Part shown: in pieces, positions 1-7,234 of the stretch
Layout of the letters: every line of letters begins with the position of its first letter
How positions within the stretch are numbered: position 1 is the stretch's first letter
Assembly: GCA_045626925.1 (NCBI GenBank)
Contig: JAZUQZ010000015.1
Location: 1-24,716 of the forward strand
Origin: Aphodoplasma sp045626925
GTDB taxonomy: Bacteria > Bacillota > Clostridia > UBA1381 > UMGS1253
Direction of reading: 5' to 3'
DNA length: 24,716 bases
Program-made: the position numbers and the translations under genes
Notes under the pieces: model-generated
The model's input: only the letters and a program-made list of their open reading frames with translations
The model's database searches: none
Told to the model about the DNA's origin: nothing

Positions 1-146
1 TAATCGAGAGCGGAATTTGCAAAAGTATCATCAAAGACATTTTTATTTTTCTGCATTGTGTTTATTCCATTATAACCTTTTTTAGAAGTTGTGTCCAGTG
101 GAAATATAGTATTAAGTGAATTTGTCCAATAGTTTTCGTTAGTCAT
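1..146 (-). CDS. Unknown protein, N-terminal 48 residues only (runs off left edge)
   Basis: An open frame begins at an ATG at 146 and continues to the window edge without a stop. It is preceded by a near-perfect ribosome binding site (GAAAGGAGGTGAG) six bases upstream and by a promoter-like pair at 195-223, so this is a real gene start. The visible residues begin MTNENYWTNSLNTIFPLDTT and are polar and Asn/Thr-rich, with no signal peptide or membrane segment. I do not recognise the family from this fragment. Confidence 0.7.
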   Translation of the reverse strand, partial: MTNENYWTNSLNTIFPLDTTSKKGYNGINTMQKNKNVFDDTFANSALD

Positions 147-194
147 AATCTCACCTCCTTTCAAAAACAAACAGATGTTCGCTTTGCAATAATT

Positions 195-223
195 AGTTTA
201 TCATAAATTCCGAAAAAAAGCAA
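195..223 (-). promoter_or_regulatory. Probable sigma-A promoter for the left-edge gene
   Basis: Read on the minus strand: TTGCTT, 17-bp spacer, TAAACT, with a TGA extended -10 element directly before the -10 box. It lies about 50 bases upstream of the start at 146. Confidence 0.5.
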
Positions 224-253
224 TGCTTAAAATAACTTTTTTAAAAAAGTTTT

Positions 254-285
254 GAAATAAAAAAAACACAATTACAAATTGTGTT
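254..285 (-). terminator. Intrinsic terminator after tRNA-Arg
   Basis: On the minus strand a 9-bp stem (AACACAATT / AATTGTGTT, loop TGT) is followed at once by a run of seven T. It lies just downstream of the tRNA 3' end. Confidence 0.8.
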
Positions 286-290
286 TTCCT

Positions 291-367
291 TGGCGTGCCT
301 GGAGGGATTCGAACCCCCGACCTTTTGGTTCGTAGCCAAACACTCTATCCAGCTGAGCTACAGGCAC
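291..367 (-). tRNA. tRNA-Arg, anticodon ACG
   Basis: A 77-base cloverleaf can be folded by eye. The acceptor stem GTGCCTG pairs with CAGGCAC, the discriminator is G and the CCA is encoded. The D arm is GCTCAGCTGGATAGAGT. The anticodon stem TTTGG/CCAAA holds the loop CTACGAA, giving ACG. The T arm GGGGG-TTCGAAT-CCCTC has the canonical TTCRA loop. An ACG anticodon (A34 normally edited to inosine) reads CGU/CGC/CGA Arg codons. A strong promoter and a terminator bracket it, so it is a single-gene transcript. Confidence 0.96.
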
Positions 368-405
368 ATATTAAATTTTAATCGTTTCGATTAACGACTT
401 TAACT

Positions 406-434
406 ATTATAACACCGTTTTTATTAAAAGTCAA
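406..434 (-). promoter_or_regulatory. Promoter of tRNA-Arg
   Basis: Minus strand TTGACT, 17-bp spacer, TATAAT, located about 40 bases upstream of the mature tRNA 5' end. Close to the sigma-A consensus. Confidence 0.85.
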
Positions 435-459
435 ACGGTTTTTCAAAAAATTTTGAAAA

Positions 460-498
460 TATGGGGAGATTTATATTAAAATATAAACCTCCCACATA
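460..498 (-). terminator. Intrinsic terminator after gltX
   Basis: A long inverted repeat (about 16 bp per arm with a few mismatches or G-U pairs; TATGTGGGAGGTTTATAT and its partner) lies 13 bases past the gltX stop. On the minus strand it is followed by T-rich sequence (ATTTTCAAAATTTTTT). Confidence 0.7.
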
Positions 499-511
499 CT
501 ATCTTATAAAA

Positions 512-1969
512 TCAGCCCAAAAGCTCAATTCCTTTTTTAATTCTCTTTATACTTTCGTCCTTGCCCAAAAGCGTTGCAATTTCAACACCACCGCCGGGTG
601 TAAACTTTTTGCCCGATAGCGCAACGCGAAGCGGGAACAATATAACGCCATTTTTAACCTCAAGCTTTTCAATCAAAGCAAAAAGCAAATCGTGAATAGC
701 GTCGTGACTCCACTCATCAAGTCCTTCTAGCGCCGGCAAAATCTTCTCAAGTGACTCTTTCGAGTTTTCGCATGTTGTTTTCATCTTTTTATTTATATAA
801 AGCTCTGTGTCATAATCAGGCAACTCGTCTATAAAATCAATCGATTCCGGTATGTCGGAAAACTTTTCGGTTCTGTCATGAAGAAGCGCCGACAACGCCA
901 TATAATCCACATCTCTTTTTACTGCCTCTTTATAATATGGCATAGCCTCGTTGCAAAACTCCTCAACGCTCATTTTGCGGATATATTCACCATTCATCCA
1001 ATTAAGCTTATTTATGTCAAATATTGCAGGCGATTTGCTTATACCTGATATATCAAACTGTTTTGCAAGCTCATCTAATGTAAATATTTCCTGCTCACTT
1101 CCCGGACTCCAACCAAGAAGTGCAATATAATTTATAATAGCATCCTTTAAATAACCCTTGTTTATAAAATCCTCATACGATGCATCGCCCTCACGCTTTG
1201 AAAGTTTCTTTTGCGCATCTTTCATAACAGGCGAACAATGAATATAAACAGGAATATCCCATCCAAACGATTCATAAAGAAGATTATATTTCGGTGTTGA
1301 CGAAAGGTACTCACTTCCTCTGATAACATGAGTAATACCCATCAAATGGTCATCAACAACATTTGCAAAGTTATATGTCGGCAAGCCGTCAGCTTTTAAA
1401 AGAACATTATCATCAAGCGTCGAATTTTCAACAGTTATATCACCAAACACCTCATCGTGAAACGATGTTGTCCCCTCGCGCGGGATTTTCTGTCGGATAA
1501 CATATGGCACTCCGCTCCTAAGCTTTTCTTCAATTTCTTCTTTAGAAAGGCGCGAACAGTGTCCGTCATATTTTGGCGGAACCTTTGACGCTGTTTGAAC
1601 AGCGCGCAATTCATCAAGACGCTCCTTATCACAAAAGCAATAATATGCCCCGCCAAGCTCTACAAGCTTTTCGGCATATTGCTTATATAGACCGCGGCGC
1701 TCACTTTGAATATATGGGCCCACTCCGCCATCTTTGTCAGGGCCCTCATCATGTGTAAGACCTGTATCTGCAAGAGTTTTATAAATAAGCTCCACAGCGC
1801 CATCAACATAGCGTTCCTGGTCAGTATCCTCGATTCTCAAAATAAAATCGCCACCGTCCTTGCGGGCTAAAAGCCATGCATAAAGTGCTGTGCGCAAATT
1901 TCCTATATGCATATATCCTGTCGGACTCGGCGCAAAACGCGTCCTTACCTTTTTTGGTGTATCTGCCAT
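512..1969 (-). CDS. gltX: Glutamyl-tRNA synthetase
   Basis: Class I aminoacyl-tRNA synthetase that charges tRNA(Glu) with glutamate using ATP in the cytoplasm. The 485-residue length is normal for bacterial GluRS. The catalytic Rossmann fold carries the HIGH-type motif HIGN at residues 21-24 after RFAPSPTG, and the KMSKS-type loop KLSKR at 255-259. A partial zinc knuckle (CFC at 111-113, with C138) lies in the connective region. I chose ATG 1969 because GGAG sits nine bases upstream; two upstream in-frame starts (12 and 5 codons earlier) have weaker ribosome binding sites. Some bacteria use a non-discriminating GluRS that also charges tRNA(Gln); I cannot tell from the sequence. It stands alone with its own consensus promoter and terminator, divergent from uvrC. 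Confidence 0.96.
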   Translation of the reverse strand: MADTPKKVRTRFAPSPTGYMHIGNLRTALYAWLLARKDGGDFILRIEDTDQERYVDGAVELIYKTLADTGLTHDEGPDKDGGVGPYIQSERRGLYKQYAEKLVELGGAYYCFCDKERLDELRAVQTASKVPPKYDGHCSRLSKEEIEEKLRSGVPYVIRQKIPREGTTSFHDEVFGDITVENSTLDDNVLLKADGLPTYNFANVVDDHLMGITHVIRGSEYLSSTPKYNLLYESFGWDIPVYIHCSPVMKDAQKKLSKREGDASYEDFINKGYLKDAIINYIALLGWSPGSEQEIFTLDELAKQFDISGISKSPAIFDINKLNWMNGEYIRKMSVEEFCNEAMPYYKEAVKRDVDYMALSALLHDRTEKFSDIPESIDFIDELPDYDTELYINKKMKTTCENSKESLEKILPALEGLDEWSHDAIHDLLFALIEKLEVKNGVILFPLRVALSGKKFTPGGGVEIATLLGKDESIKRIKKGIELLG

Positions 1970-2029
1970 TTTATCAATCTCCATTCCGCCGCTTTCGCGG
2001 CACAAAGTTTTTTATAATTCAATATATTT

Positions 2030-2058
2030 ATTATAAGCCTCAAAACCGCTATTGTCAA
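2030..2058 (-). promoter_or_regulatory. Promoter of gltX
   Basis: Minus strand TTGACA, 17-bp spacer, TATAAT: exact sigma-A consensus, about 60 bases upstream of the gltX start. Confidence 0.85.
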
Positions 2059-2137
2059 TCAAAAATAAGGGCTATGTATACATTTTTGGCAAAAATTATG
2101 TGTTTTCAAGTGATACTGTAAATATCAAATTAAATAT

Positions 2138-2167
2138 TTGCAAAGCATATATATGCTATGATATACT
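2138..2167 (+). promoter_or_regulatory. Probable promoter of the uvrC-pgeF-SBP run
   Basis: TTGCAA, 18-bp spacer, TATACT with an extended -10 TGA, about 40 bases before the uvrC start. No LexA-type GAAC-N4-GTTC box is seen near it. Confidence 0.6.
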
Positions 2168-2206
2168 ATAGTAAGAATATAAATGTTATCAGTAGGTGGT
2201 GAGAGC

Positions 2207-4060
2207 ATGTTCGATATAAAAAAGCAACTTAGAAACCTTCCTGACCTGCCGGGCGTGTATCTTATGCACGACAAGGACGACAAAATTATATATATAGGCA
2301 AAGCAAAGGTATTAAAAAACAGAGTGCGTCAATATTTTATGTCGAACAAGAATCACTCTGCAAAGGTGCTTGCAATGGTGAGCCACATAGCATGGTTTGA
2401 ATATATTGTTACCGATTCGGAGCTTGAAGCGCTTGTGCTGGAATGTAATCTTATAAAAAAGCACAAACCGCATTACAACATACTTTTAAAGGATGATAAA
2501 CACTATCCATATATAAAGGTAACGACAAACGAGCCATATCCGCGCCTTATGGTTACACGCAGTATGAAAAATGATGGCGCGCGATATTTTGGACCATACA
2601 CAGGTATGAGCGTCGTGCGTGCCACGATTGATGTTATTAAAAAAATATTCCTTATACCAACATGCAAGCGCTCATTTCCCCGCGATATCGGCAAGGGAAG
2701 GCCCTGTCTTAATTATCAAATCAATAAGTGTTTTGCCCCTTGCACAGGCGATGTTTCGCAGGCACAATATAAAGAGGTTTTTAATAATATATGCTCATTT
2801 TTAGAGGGAAAAACTGACGAGCTTATAGATGAGCTTGAAAAAGATATGAACAAAGCCTCTGATATGCTCGAATTTGAAAAGGCGGCGGAGTTTCGTGATA
2901 AAATATCTGCATTGCGTGCTATAGCTCAAAAGCAGAAAATTGTAAGCGATAAAAACTCAAACCAGGATATTGCATCATTTAAATGCTATGACGGAAAGGC
3001 GTTTTTTGAGATGTTTTTTGTAAGAGGCGGGCGCGTGCTTGGACGCCAGAGCTATATTATAGACGATATTGACGAGCTTGATGATGCAAGCATTATGGCA
3101 GAATTTTTAAAGCAGTTCTATGCAGAGGCATCATACATTCCAAGCGAAATTATTGTTTCATCCATGCCAAATGATTATGAGCTTTTCATAAACTGGCTAA
3201 GTGAGCGTCTTGGTAAAAAAGTTGCTCTAACCGCTCCGCAAAGGGCAAATAAAGCAGCACTTTTGCGCATGGTAGAAAAAAATGTCGACCTTAGCATTGA
3301 CGATTACAAGCTTAACATGCTAAAAAAAGAAGTAAATAAAAACGCTCTTGAAAAGCTTGGCGAATATGTCGGACTTGAAAAGACGCCAAAACGCATTGAA
3401 AGCTATGATATATCAAATATCTCCGGCACAAGCAATGTCGGTGTTATGATTGTGTTTAAAAATGGCGTATATGATGCAGCGCTCACACGCAAATTTCAAA
3501 TAAAATCATTTGAAGGTGCAAACGATTATGCTGCTATGGCAGAGGTTATTTATAGACGAATTAACCGCGCAAAAGACGAAGAAGACAAGATATCGCGCGG
3601 TGTTCTTAATAAAAAGGATGCAAAATTTTTGCCATTACCCGACCTTATTTTGCTCGATGGCGGAAAAGGTCATGTGCGTGCTATTGAAAAGGTTATAAAA
3701 GACGCGTGCGTTGATATTGCTTTGTTTGGAATGGTAAAAGATGACCATCATAGCTTTCGTGCACTTACAGATGGCAGTGATGAGATTGAACTTCCAAAAA
3801 ATTCTCCCGCACACAATCTCGTATGCGCAATATCAGAAAAGGTGCACGAAACCGCAATAGGCTATCATATAAAAATGCGTGGCAAAAAAGGACTTTTGTC
3901 CGAATTGTCGAATATTAAAGGCATAGGCCAGGTACGACGCAAAAAGCTTATAAAGCACTTTAAATCGATTGATAACATTGCAAGCGCTGACATCAATGAG
4001 CTTATTATGGCAGGTCTTGACAGTAAAAGTGCAAAAAATGTATATGACTATTTTAATTAG
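2207..4060 (+). CDS. uvrC: UvrABC system protein C (excinuclease subunit)
   Basis: Makes both incisions around bulky DNA lesions in nucleotide excision repair, recruited by UvrB. At 617 residues it is full length. Domains in order: GIY-YIG nuclease (about 10-95, with GVYLM and IIYIGKAK), a Cys cluster, a UVR UvrB-binding motif (about 203-238), the RNase H-like endonuclease domain with candidate catalytic residues D401 (YDISNISG), D484 (LLDGGKGH), D512/D513 and H547 (VHETAIGYH), and a C-terminal helix-hairpin-helix pair (about 565-617). C153, C167, C175 and C179 match the spacing of the four cysteines that bind a [4Fe-4S] cluster in E. coli UvrC. The ATG at 2207 is preferred over an in-frame ATG at 2183 because AGGTGGTGAG lies just before it. 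pgeF follows after 14 bases. Confidence 0.97.
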   Translation: MFDIKKQLRNLPDLPGVYLMHDKDDKIIYIGKAKVLKNRVRQYFMSNKNHSAKVLAMVSHIAWFEYIVTDSELEALVLECNLIKKHKPHYNILLKDDKHYPYIKVTTNEPYPRLMVTRSMKNDGARYFGPYTGMSVVRATIDVIKKIFLIPTCKRSFPRDIGKGRPCLNYQINKCFAPCTGDVSQAQYKEVFNNICSFLEGKTDELIDELEKDMNKASDMLEFEKAAEFRDKISALRAIAQKQKIVSDKNSNQDIASFKCYDGKAFFEMFFVRGGRVLGRQSYIIDDIDELDDASIMAEFLKQFYAEASYIPSEIIVSSMPNDYELFINWLSERLGKKVALTAPQRANKAALLRMVEKNVDLSIDDYKLNMLKKEVNKNALEKLGEYVGLEKTPKRIESYDISNISGTSNVGVMIVFKNGVYDAALTRKFQIKSFEGANDYAAMAEVIYRRINRAKDEEDKISRGVLNKKDAKFLPLPDLILLDGGKGHVRAIEKVIKDACVDIALFGMVKDDHHSFRALTDGSDEIELPKNSPAHNLVCAISEKVHETAIGYHIKMRGKKGLLSELSNIKGIGQVRRKKLIKHFKSIDNIASADINELIMAGLDSKSAKNVYDYFN

Positions 4061-4074
4061 AGGGTGAGCATAAT

Positions 4075-4872
4075 TTGAACATTGGTTTTTCAAAACACGA
4101 AAAAGGCAAGCTTGTGTATTATAGCGTCGACACTTTTACAAATACAGGTCTTGTGCGTCACGGCTTTTCTACAAGGCTCGGCGGTGTAAGCACAGGCGAA
4201 ACATCGTCGCTCAATCTTGGTTTTAATAAAAAAGATACACACGAAAATGTGCGTAAAAATTTTGATACAATATGCTCTGTACTTGGTATTGATGCGGCGA
4301 TGCTCGTTTTGTCAAATCAAGTGCACGAAAATCAGGTGCGCGTTATCACAAAAAACGACTGTGGTAAGGGCATCACAAAAGAAAGCGATATAACAGGCGT
4401 CGATGCTCTTGTGTGTGGAGAATCAGGTGTTCCGTTCGTTATATTTTATGCCGACTGTGTGCCGGTGATGTTTCTTGACCCGGTTAAAAAGGTTTGTGCG
4501 CTTGCACATTCGGGGTGGCGCTCGACCGTTAAAAACATTGGTGGCGAGGTCATACGCGTTATGAAAAAGGATTTTTGCTCAAATCCGGCAGACATCATAT
4601 GCGCAATCGGCCCGTCAATAGCACAGTGTTGTTTTGAGGTTGATGATGATGTGGCGCAAATGTTTGAAAAAAAATATTACCAAACACGCGCAAAAAAGTA
4701 TCATATAGATTTGTGGCGTGTTGTAGAGGACCAGCTTTTGGCTGGCGGTGTTGATAAAAAAAACATTACACTTTCAAATATGTGTACCTGCTGCAATAAT
4801 GATATCTTTTTCTCAAGCAGGGCACAAAACGGTAAAATGGGACTTATGGGTGCATTTATTGAGCTTATATAA
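4075..4872 (+). CDS. pgeF: Laccase-domain purine nucleoside phosphorylase / peptidoglycan editing factor (YfiH family)
   Basis: Member of the DUF152/YfiH (PgeF, YlmD) family. Family members act as zinc-dependent purine nucleoside phosphorylases/adenosine deaminases and, in E. coli, keep wrong amino acids out of peptidoglycan precursors. Which role applies here is unknown. The metal ligands typical of the family are present: H84 in NQVH, C128 in ADCVP and H145 in HSGWR. The C-terminal CTCC and SSRAQNGKMGLMGAF segment is also typical. Length 265 is normal. The start is a TTG with GGGTGAG six bases upstream. It lies 14 bases after uvrC and 31 before the lipoprotein gene, so co-transcription is likely. 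Confidence 0.9.
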   Translation: MNIGFSKHEKGKLVYYSVDTFTNTGLVRHGFSTRLGGVSTGETSSLNLGFNKKDTHENVRKNFDTICSVLGIDAAMLVLSNQVHENQVRVITKNDCGKGITKESDITGVDALVCGESGVPFVIFYADCVPVMFLDPVKKVCALAHSGWRSTVKNIGGEVIRVMKKDFCSNPADIICAIGPSIAQCCFEVDDDVAQMFEKKYYQTRAKKYHIDLWRVVEDQLLAGGVDKKNITLSNMCTCCNNDIFFSSRAQNGKMGLMGAFIELI

Positions 4873-4903
4873 CCCGATTATAAATACTTTATAGGTGATT
4901 TGT

Positions 4904-6460
4904 ATGAAAAAAAGAAAAAGGATAATAGCGCTTATACTTTCGTTTGTACTGGTGTTTTTGTGCGCTTGTTCAAAAAACAACGCCGGGCAAGATGGCGAAG
5001 GCTATGTATCCACAAACGAAAATACAATAAGCATCGGCGTATATAATTTTGACACATATAATCCGATTGCAACTGTGTCTCAATCAGTTTCACAAACGAG
5101 CGCATTGATATACGACTCGCTTGTGCGGCGCAAAACCGACAAAAGTATCGAGATGCGTCTTTGTAACAACTATTCAGTTTCAAACGACGGGCTCACATAT
5201 ACTTTTAATTTAAGAAATGATATAAGCTGGCACGATGGGAGCGAGTTTGTAGCAGAAGATGTCGAATACACCTTTAAAATGATAGAAACCGTAGCACAGA
5301 GCGCATACAAGGGCAGGCTTGATAATGTAAAAGAGTATATACGCACAGGCAAAAACACATTTGTTGTCAGTTTATATTCTCCGGATGGCAGCTTTATATC
5401 GTTTATGGATATGCCGATTATTAAAAACGGAACAGACTGTGTAAATTCTTTGAAAGAATATATCCCCATCGGCACGGGTCCATATAAATATATAGACTCT
5501 GACCTTAGCCGTGCGATACACCTTGTCCGAAACGAAAACTATATTGTAGGACAAAAACCGCTTATAGAGCAAATTATTATAAAACAATTGCCGGACAAGG
5601 AGGCTCTTTTGAGCGCTCTTGAAGCAAGAGAGATTGAGGCTGTTCCATTTACTGCATCACAGATGCGAAATTATAACCCAAAGGGGAATCTTAATACTGT
5701 CGCATATACGAACAACATACTGACCTTTATCGGCATAAATACAACACGACCGGGCCTTGATAAAGCACTTGTGCGCCGCGCGATGTCATATTCAATCAAT
5801 CGCGATGAAATTGCGCAAAATGTATATTTTGGCAGAGCAGACGGCGTAAATGTCCCAATAGCACCCGACTCGTTTCTTTCAAAGCAGATTTATCACTATG
5901 AGCGCGACACACAACGAGCTATCAAACTTCTTAATGAAGCGGGATATACTATGAGCCCCGATGGCGTTATGTTAAATAGTGAAGGCTCTCCGCTTTCGTT
6001 CAATCTTTATGTATCTCTTGGCAACGAATTGCGTGCTTCTGCCGCGGAAAAAATCAAAGAAAACTTGGCTCAGATTGGTGTAAATATCAGGATACTAAAG
6101 CTTTCGTTTGAAGATTATCAAACGCAAATTTCAACACACGAATATGATATGTTTATCGGCGAGGTCAAAATTGGTAAAAATCATGATATTTCATCCTTTA
6201 TTGGAAGCAGTGCACAATACTGTGTATACCCAAGTGAGCGCGCTGATAGCTTGTTGAGGCGCTGCAAGAACGCAACAAATGCGCCTGCATTTGAAAAAAG
6301 CTATAACGAGCTTGCTGAAATATTTTTAAGTAATGCACCGATTATTCCTATTGTTATGGGAACGGATGCGCTTGTTTTAAACAGCAAAATCAAAGGCGTC
6401 ACGCCACCCGTTGAGGGAAATATTTTCTCAAACATTGAAACATGGTATATAGAAAATTGA
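4904..6460 (+). CDS. ABC transporter substrate-binding lipoprotein, peptide/nickel family (SBP_bac_5)
   Basis: A 518-residue extracytoplasmic solute-binding protein of family 5 (OppA/DppA-like). Residues 1-22 form a lipoprotein signal peptide: a KKRKR charged start, a hydrophobic core and the lipobox LCAC, giving a lipidated Cys at the outer face of the membrane. The body shows family hallmarks: early SIGVYNFDTYNP, the signature LTYTFNLRNDISWHDGSEF followed by EDVEYTFKMI, and later RRAMSYSINRDEIAQNVYFG. The ligand cannot be inferred; oligopeptides are the default for the family. No permease or ATPase gene is adjacent, so it is an orphan that must borrow a transporter encoded elsewhere or act as a receptor. 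I chose ATG 4904 (AGGTGAT upstream) over an upstream GTG at 4895 that overlaps the ribosome binding site. Confidence 0.9.
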   Translation: MKKRKRIIALILSFVLVFLCACSKNNAGQDGEGYVSTNENTISIGVYNFDTYNPIATVSQSVSQTSALIYDSLVRRKTDKSIEMRLCNNYSVSNDGLTYTFNLRNDISWHDGSEFVAEDVEYTFKMIETVAQSAYKGRLDNVKEYIRTGKNTFVVSLYSPDGSFISFMDMPIIKNGTDCVNSLKEYIPIGTGPYKYIDSDLSRAIHLVRNENYIVGQKPLIEQIIIKQLPDKEALLSALEAREIEAVPFTASQMRNYNPKGNLNTVAYTNNILTFIGINTTRPGLDKALVRRAMSYSINRDEIAQNVYFGRADGVNVPIAPDSFLSKQIYHYERDTQRAIKLLNEAGYTMSPDGVMLNSEGSPLSFNLYVSLGNELRASAAEKIKENLAQIGVNIRILKLSFEDYQTQISTHEYDMFIGEVKIGKNHDISSFIGSSAQYCVYPSERADSLLRRCKNATNAPAFEKSYNELAEIFLSNAPIIPIVMGTDALVLNSKIKGVTPPVEGNIFSNIETWYIEN

Positions 6461-6463
6461 TAT

Positions 6464-6506
6464 ACGGAGCTATGGCATTTTGCTATAGCTCCGTGTAATT
6501 TAATTT
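6464..6506 (+). terminator. Terminator of the uvrC-pgeF-SBP run
   Basis: A 14-bp stem (ACGGAGCTATGGCA / TGCTATAGCTCCGT, one G-U pair, TTT loop) begins four bases after the stop. The tail GTAATTTAATTTG is T-rich but broken, so termination may be moderate. Confidence 0.75.
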
Positions 6507-6526
6507 GATATTTTAGACGAAATCTA

Positions 6527-6555
6527 TTGACACAATGAGCATTATCTATTATAAT
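6527..6555 (+). promoter_or_regulatory. Promoter of tRNA-Pro
   Basis: TTGACA, 17-bp spacer, TATAAT: exact consensus, 24 bases before the tRNA 5' end. Confidence 0.9.
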
Positions 6556-6579
6556 AATTAGGTCGATAAACCAACATAT

Positions 6580-6655
6580 CTGGGTGTGGCGCAGCTGGTA
6601 GCGTGCTTGAATGGGGTTCAAGAGGCCGGGAGTTCAAGTCTCCCCACTCAGACCA
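6580..6655 (+). tRNA. tRNA-Pro, anticodon GGG
   Basis: A 76-base cloverleaf. Acceptor CTGGGTG pairs with CACTCAG (one G-U), discriminator A, CCA encoded. The D stem is GCGC/GCGT. The anticodon stem CTTGA/TCAAG encloses ATGGGGT, giving GGG. The T arm is GGGAG-TTCAAGT-CTCCC. C1-G72 with A73 is typical of bacterial tRNA-Pro. It is the last host gene before the phage-derived cassette on this side; tRNA genes are common integration sites, but no repeat of its 3' end is visible on the other side of the cassette. Confidence 0.95.
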
Positions 6656-6691
6656 AAAGCCTTATTAGAATATTCTAACAAGGCTTTTTTC
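6656..6691 (+). terminator. Intrinsic terminator of tRNA-Pro
   Basis: Stem of about 15 bp (AAAGCCTTATTAGAA / TTCTAACAAGGCTTT, one mismatch) ending in a T run, starting directly after the CCA end. Confidence 0.9.
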
Positions 6692-6727
6692 TTTGCTATT
6701 ATATCCCCCTCTGTATTTTTTTGTAAA

Positions 6728-6774
6728 GAAAAAACCGTCAAACGCTAATTTTGTCAGCATTTGACGGTTTTTTC
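6728..6774 (-). terminator. Bidirectional terminator closing the phage-derived operon
   Basis: A 19-bp stem (GAAAAAACCGTCAAACGCT / AGCATTTGACGGTTTTTTC, one G-U) with A- and T-tracts at both feet, so it can work on either strand. It lies 30 bases past the holin stop, closing the leftward operon and separating it from the tRNA. Confidence 0.85.
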
Positions 6775-6803
6775 ATTCAATATTTTTTTATTATGCTTAT
6801 GCT

Positions 6804-7172
6804 TTATAGAGTCTTTTTTTCGCCACCTACAATTTTTTTAATAATTGGTGGCAACGGAATATCAAGTTCAAGCAAGTTTTCTACGATTGATACAAGCTCT
6901 GTATAGACATAATATGCCACTGCGCCATTTGCTATTATGAGCCTGTCATCACCAAACAGCTTGCTAATTCCAATGCACAAAAGCGCCACCGCAACCATGC
7001 CGCATTTTTTAAAACCTCCGTCACGAAGCTTTGAGCTTGATACGCACCCGTCTCGCTTATATGCTTTTGCAATCCCCGTTGCAACATCGCATAACATCAA
7101 AATACCCATCGCATACCATAAAAGGTTCGTGTTTACACTAAACCCCTCAAAAAGTTTCATAAGCTCTTCCAT
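6804..7172 (-). CDS. Phage holin (phi29/Cp-1-type, toxin secretion/lysis holin family)
   Basis: A 122-residue membrane protein resembling the Phage_holin_4 family, which forms lesions in the cell membrane so that the endolysin can reach the wall. Hydrophobic segments lie at about residues 15-35 (with the family feature DVATGIAKA), 56-70 and 77-95. Between the first two is the charged, Gly-containing segment SSSKLRDGGFKKCG that is typical of the family. Start ATG 7172 has AGGGAGAG upstream. It is the last gene of the leftward operon. A strong hairpin sits just upstream of its ribosome binding site, suggesting post-transcriptional control of lysis timing (inference). Confidence 0.88.
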   Translation of the reverse strand: MEELMKLFEGFSVNTNLLWYAMGILMLCDVATGIAKAYKRDGCVSSSKLRDGGFKKCGMVAVALLCIGISKLFGDDRLIIANGAVAYYVYTELVSIVENLLELDIPLPPIIKKIVGGEKKTL

Positions 7173-7194
7173 TTTTTCTCTCCCTGAAAAGATA

Positions 7195-7226
7195 GTATAT
7201 GCGTGGGCGTTTGCCCGCGCATATAC
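7195..7226 (-). promoter_or_regulatory. Strong stem-loop ahead of the holin gene
   Basis: A 14-bp stem with a 4-base loop (GTATATGCGTGGGC-gttt-GCCCGCGCATATAC, one G-U), between the 346-residue gene and the holin ribosome binding site. On the operon strand it is not followed by a T-tract, so it does not look like a simple terminator. It may be an RNA stability, processing or translation-control element. Confidence 0.6.
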
Positions 7227-7234
7227 AAATACTT

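Noticed and set aside
2059..2137. Riboswitch or small RNA between gltX and uvrC
   Set aside because: The stretch is AT-rich with no convincing stem-loops or U-tract terminator. Two divergent promoters account for the region.
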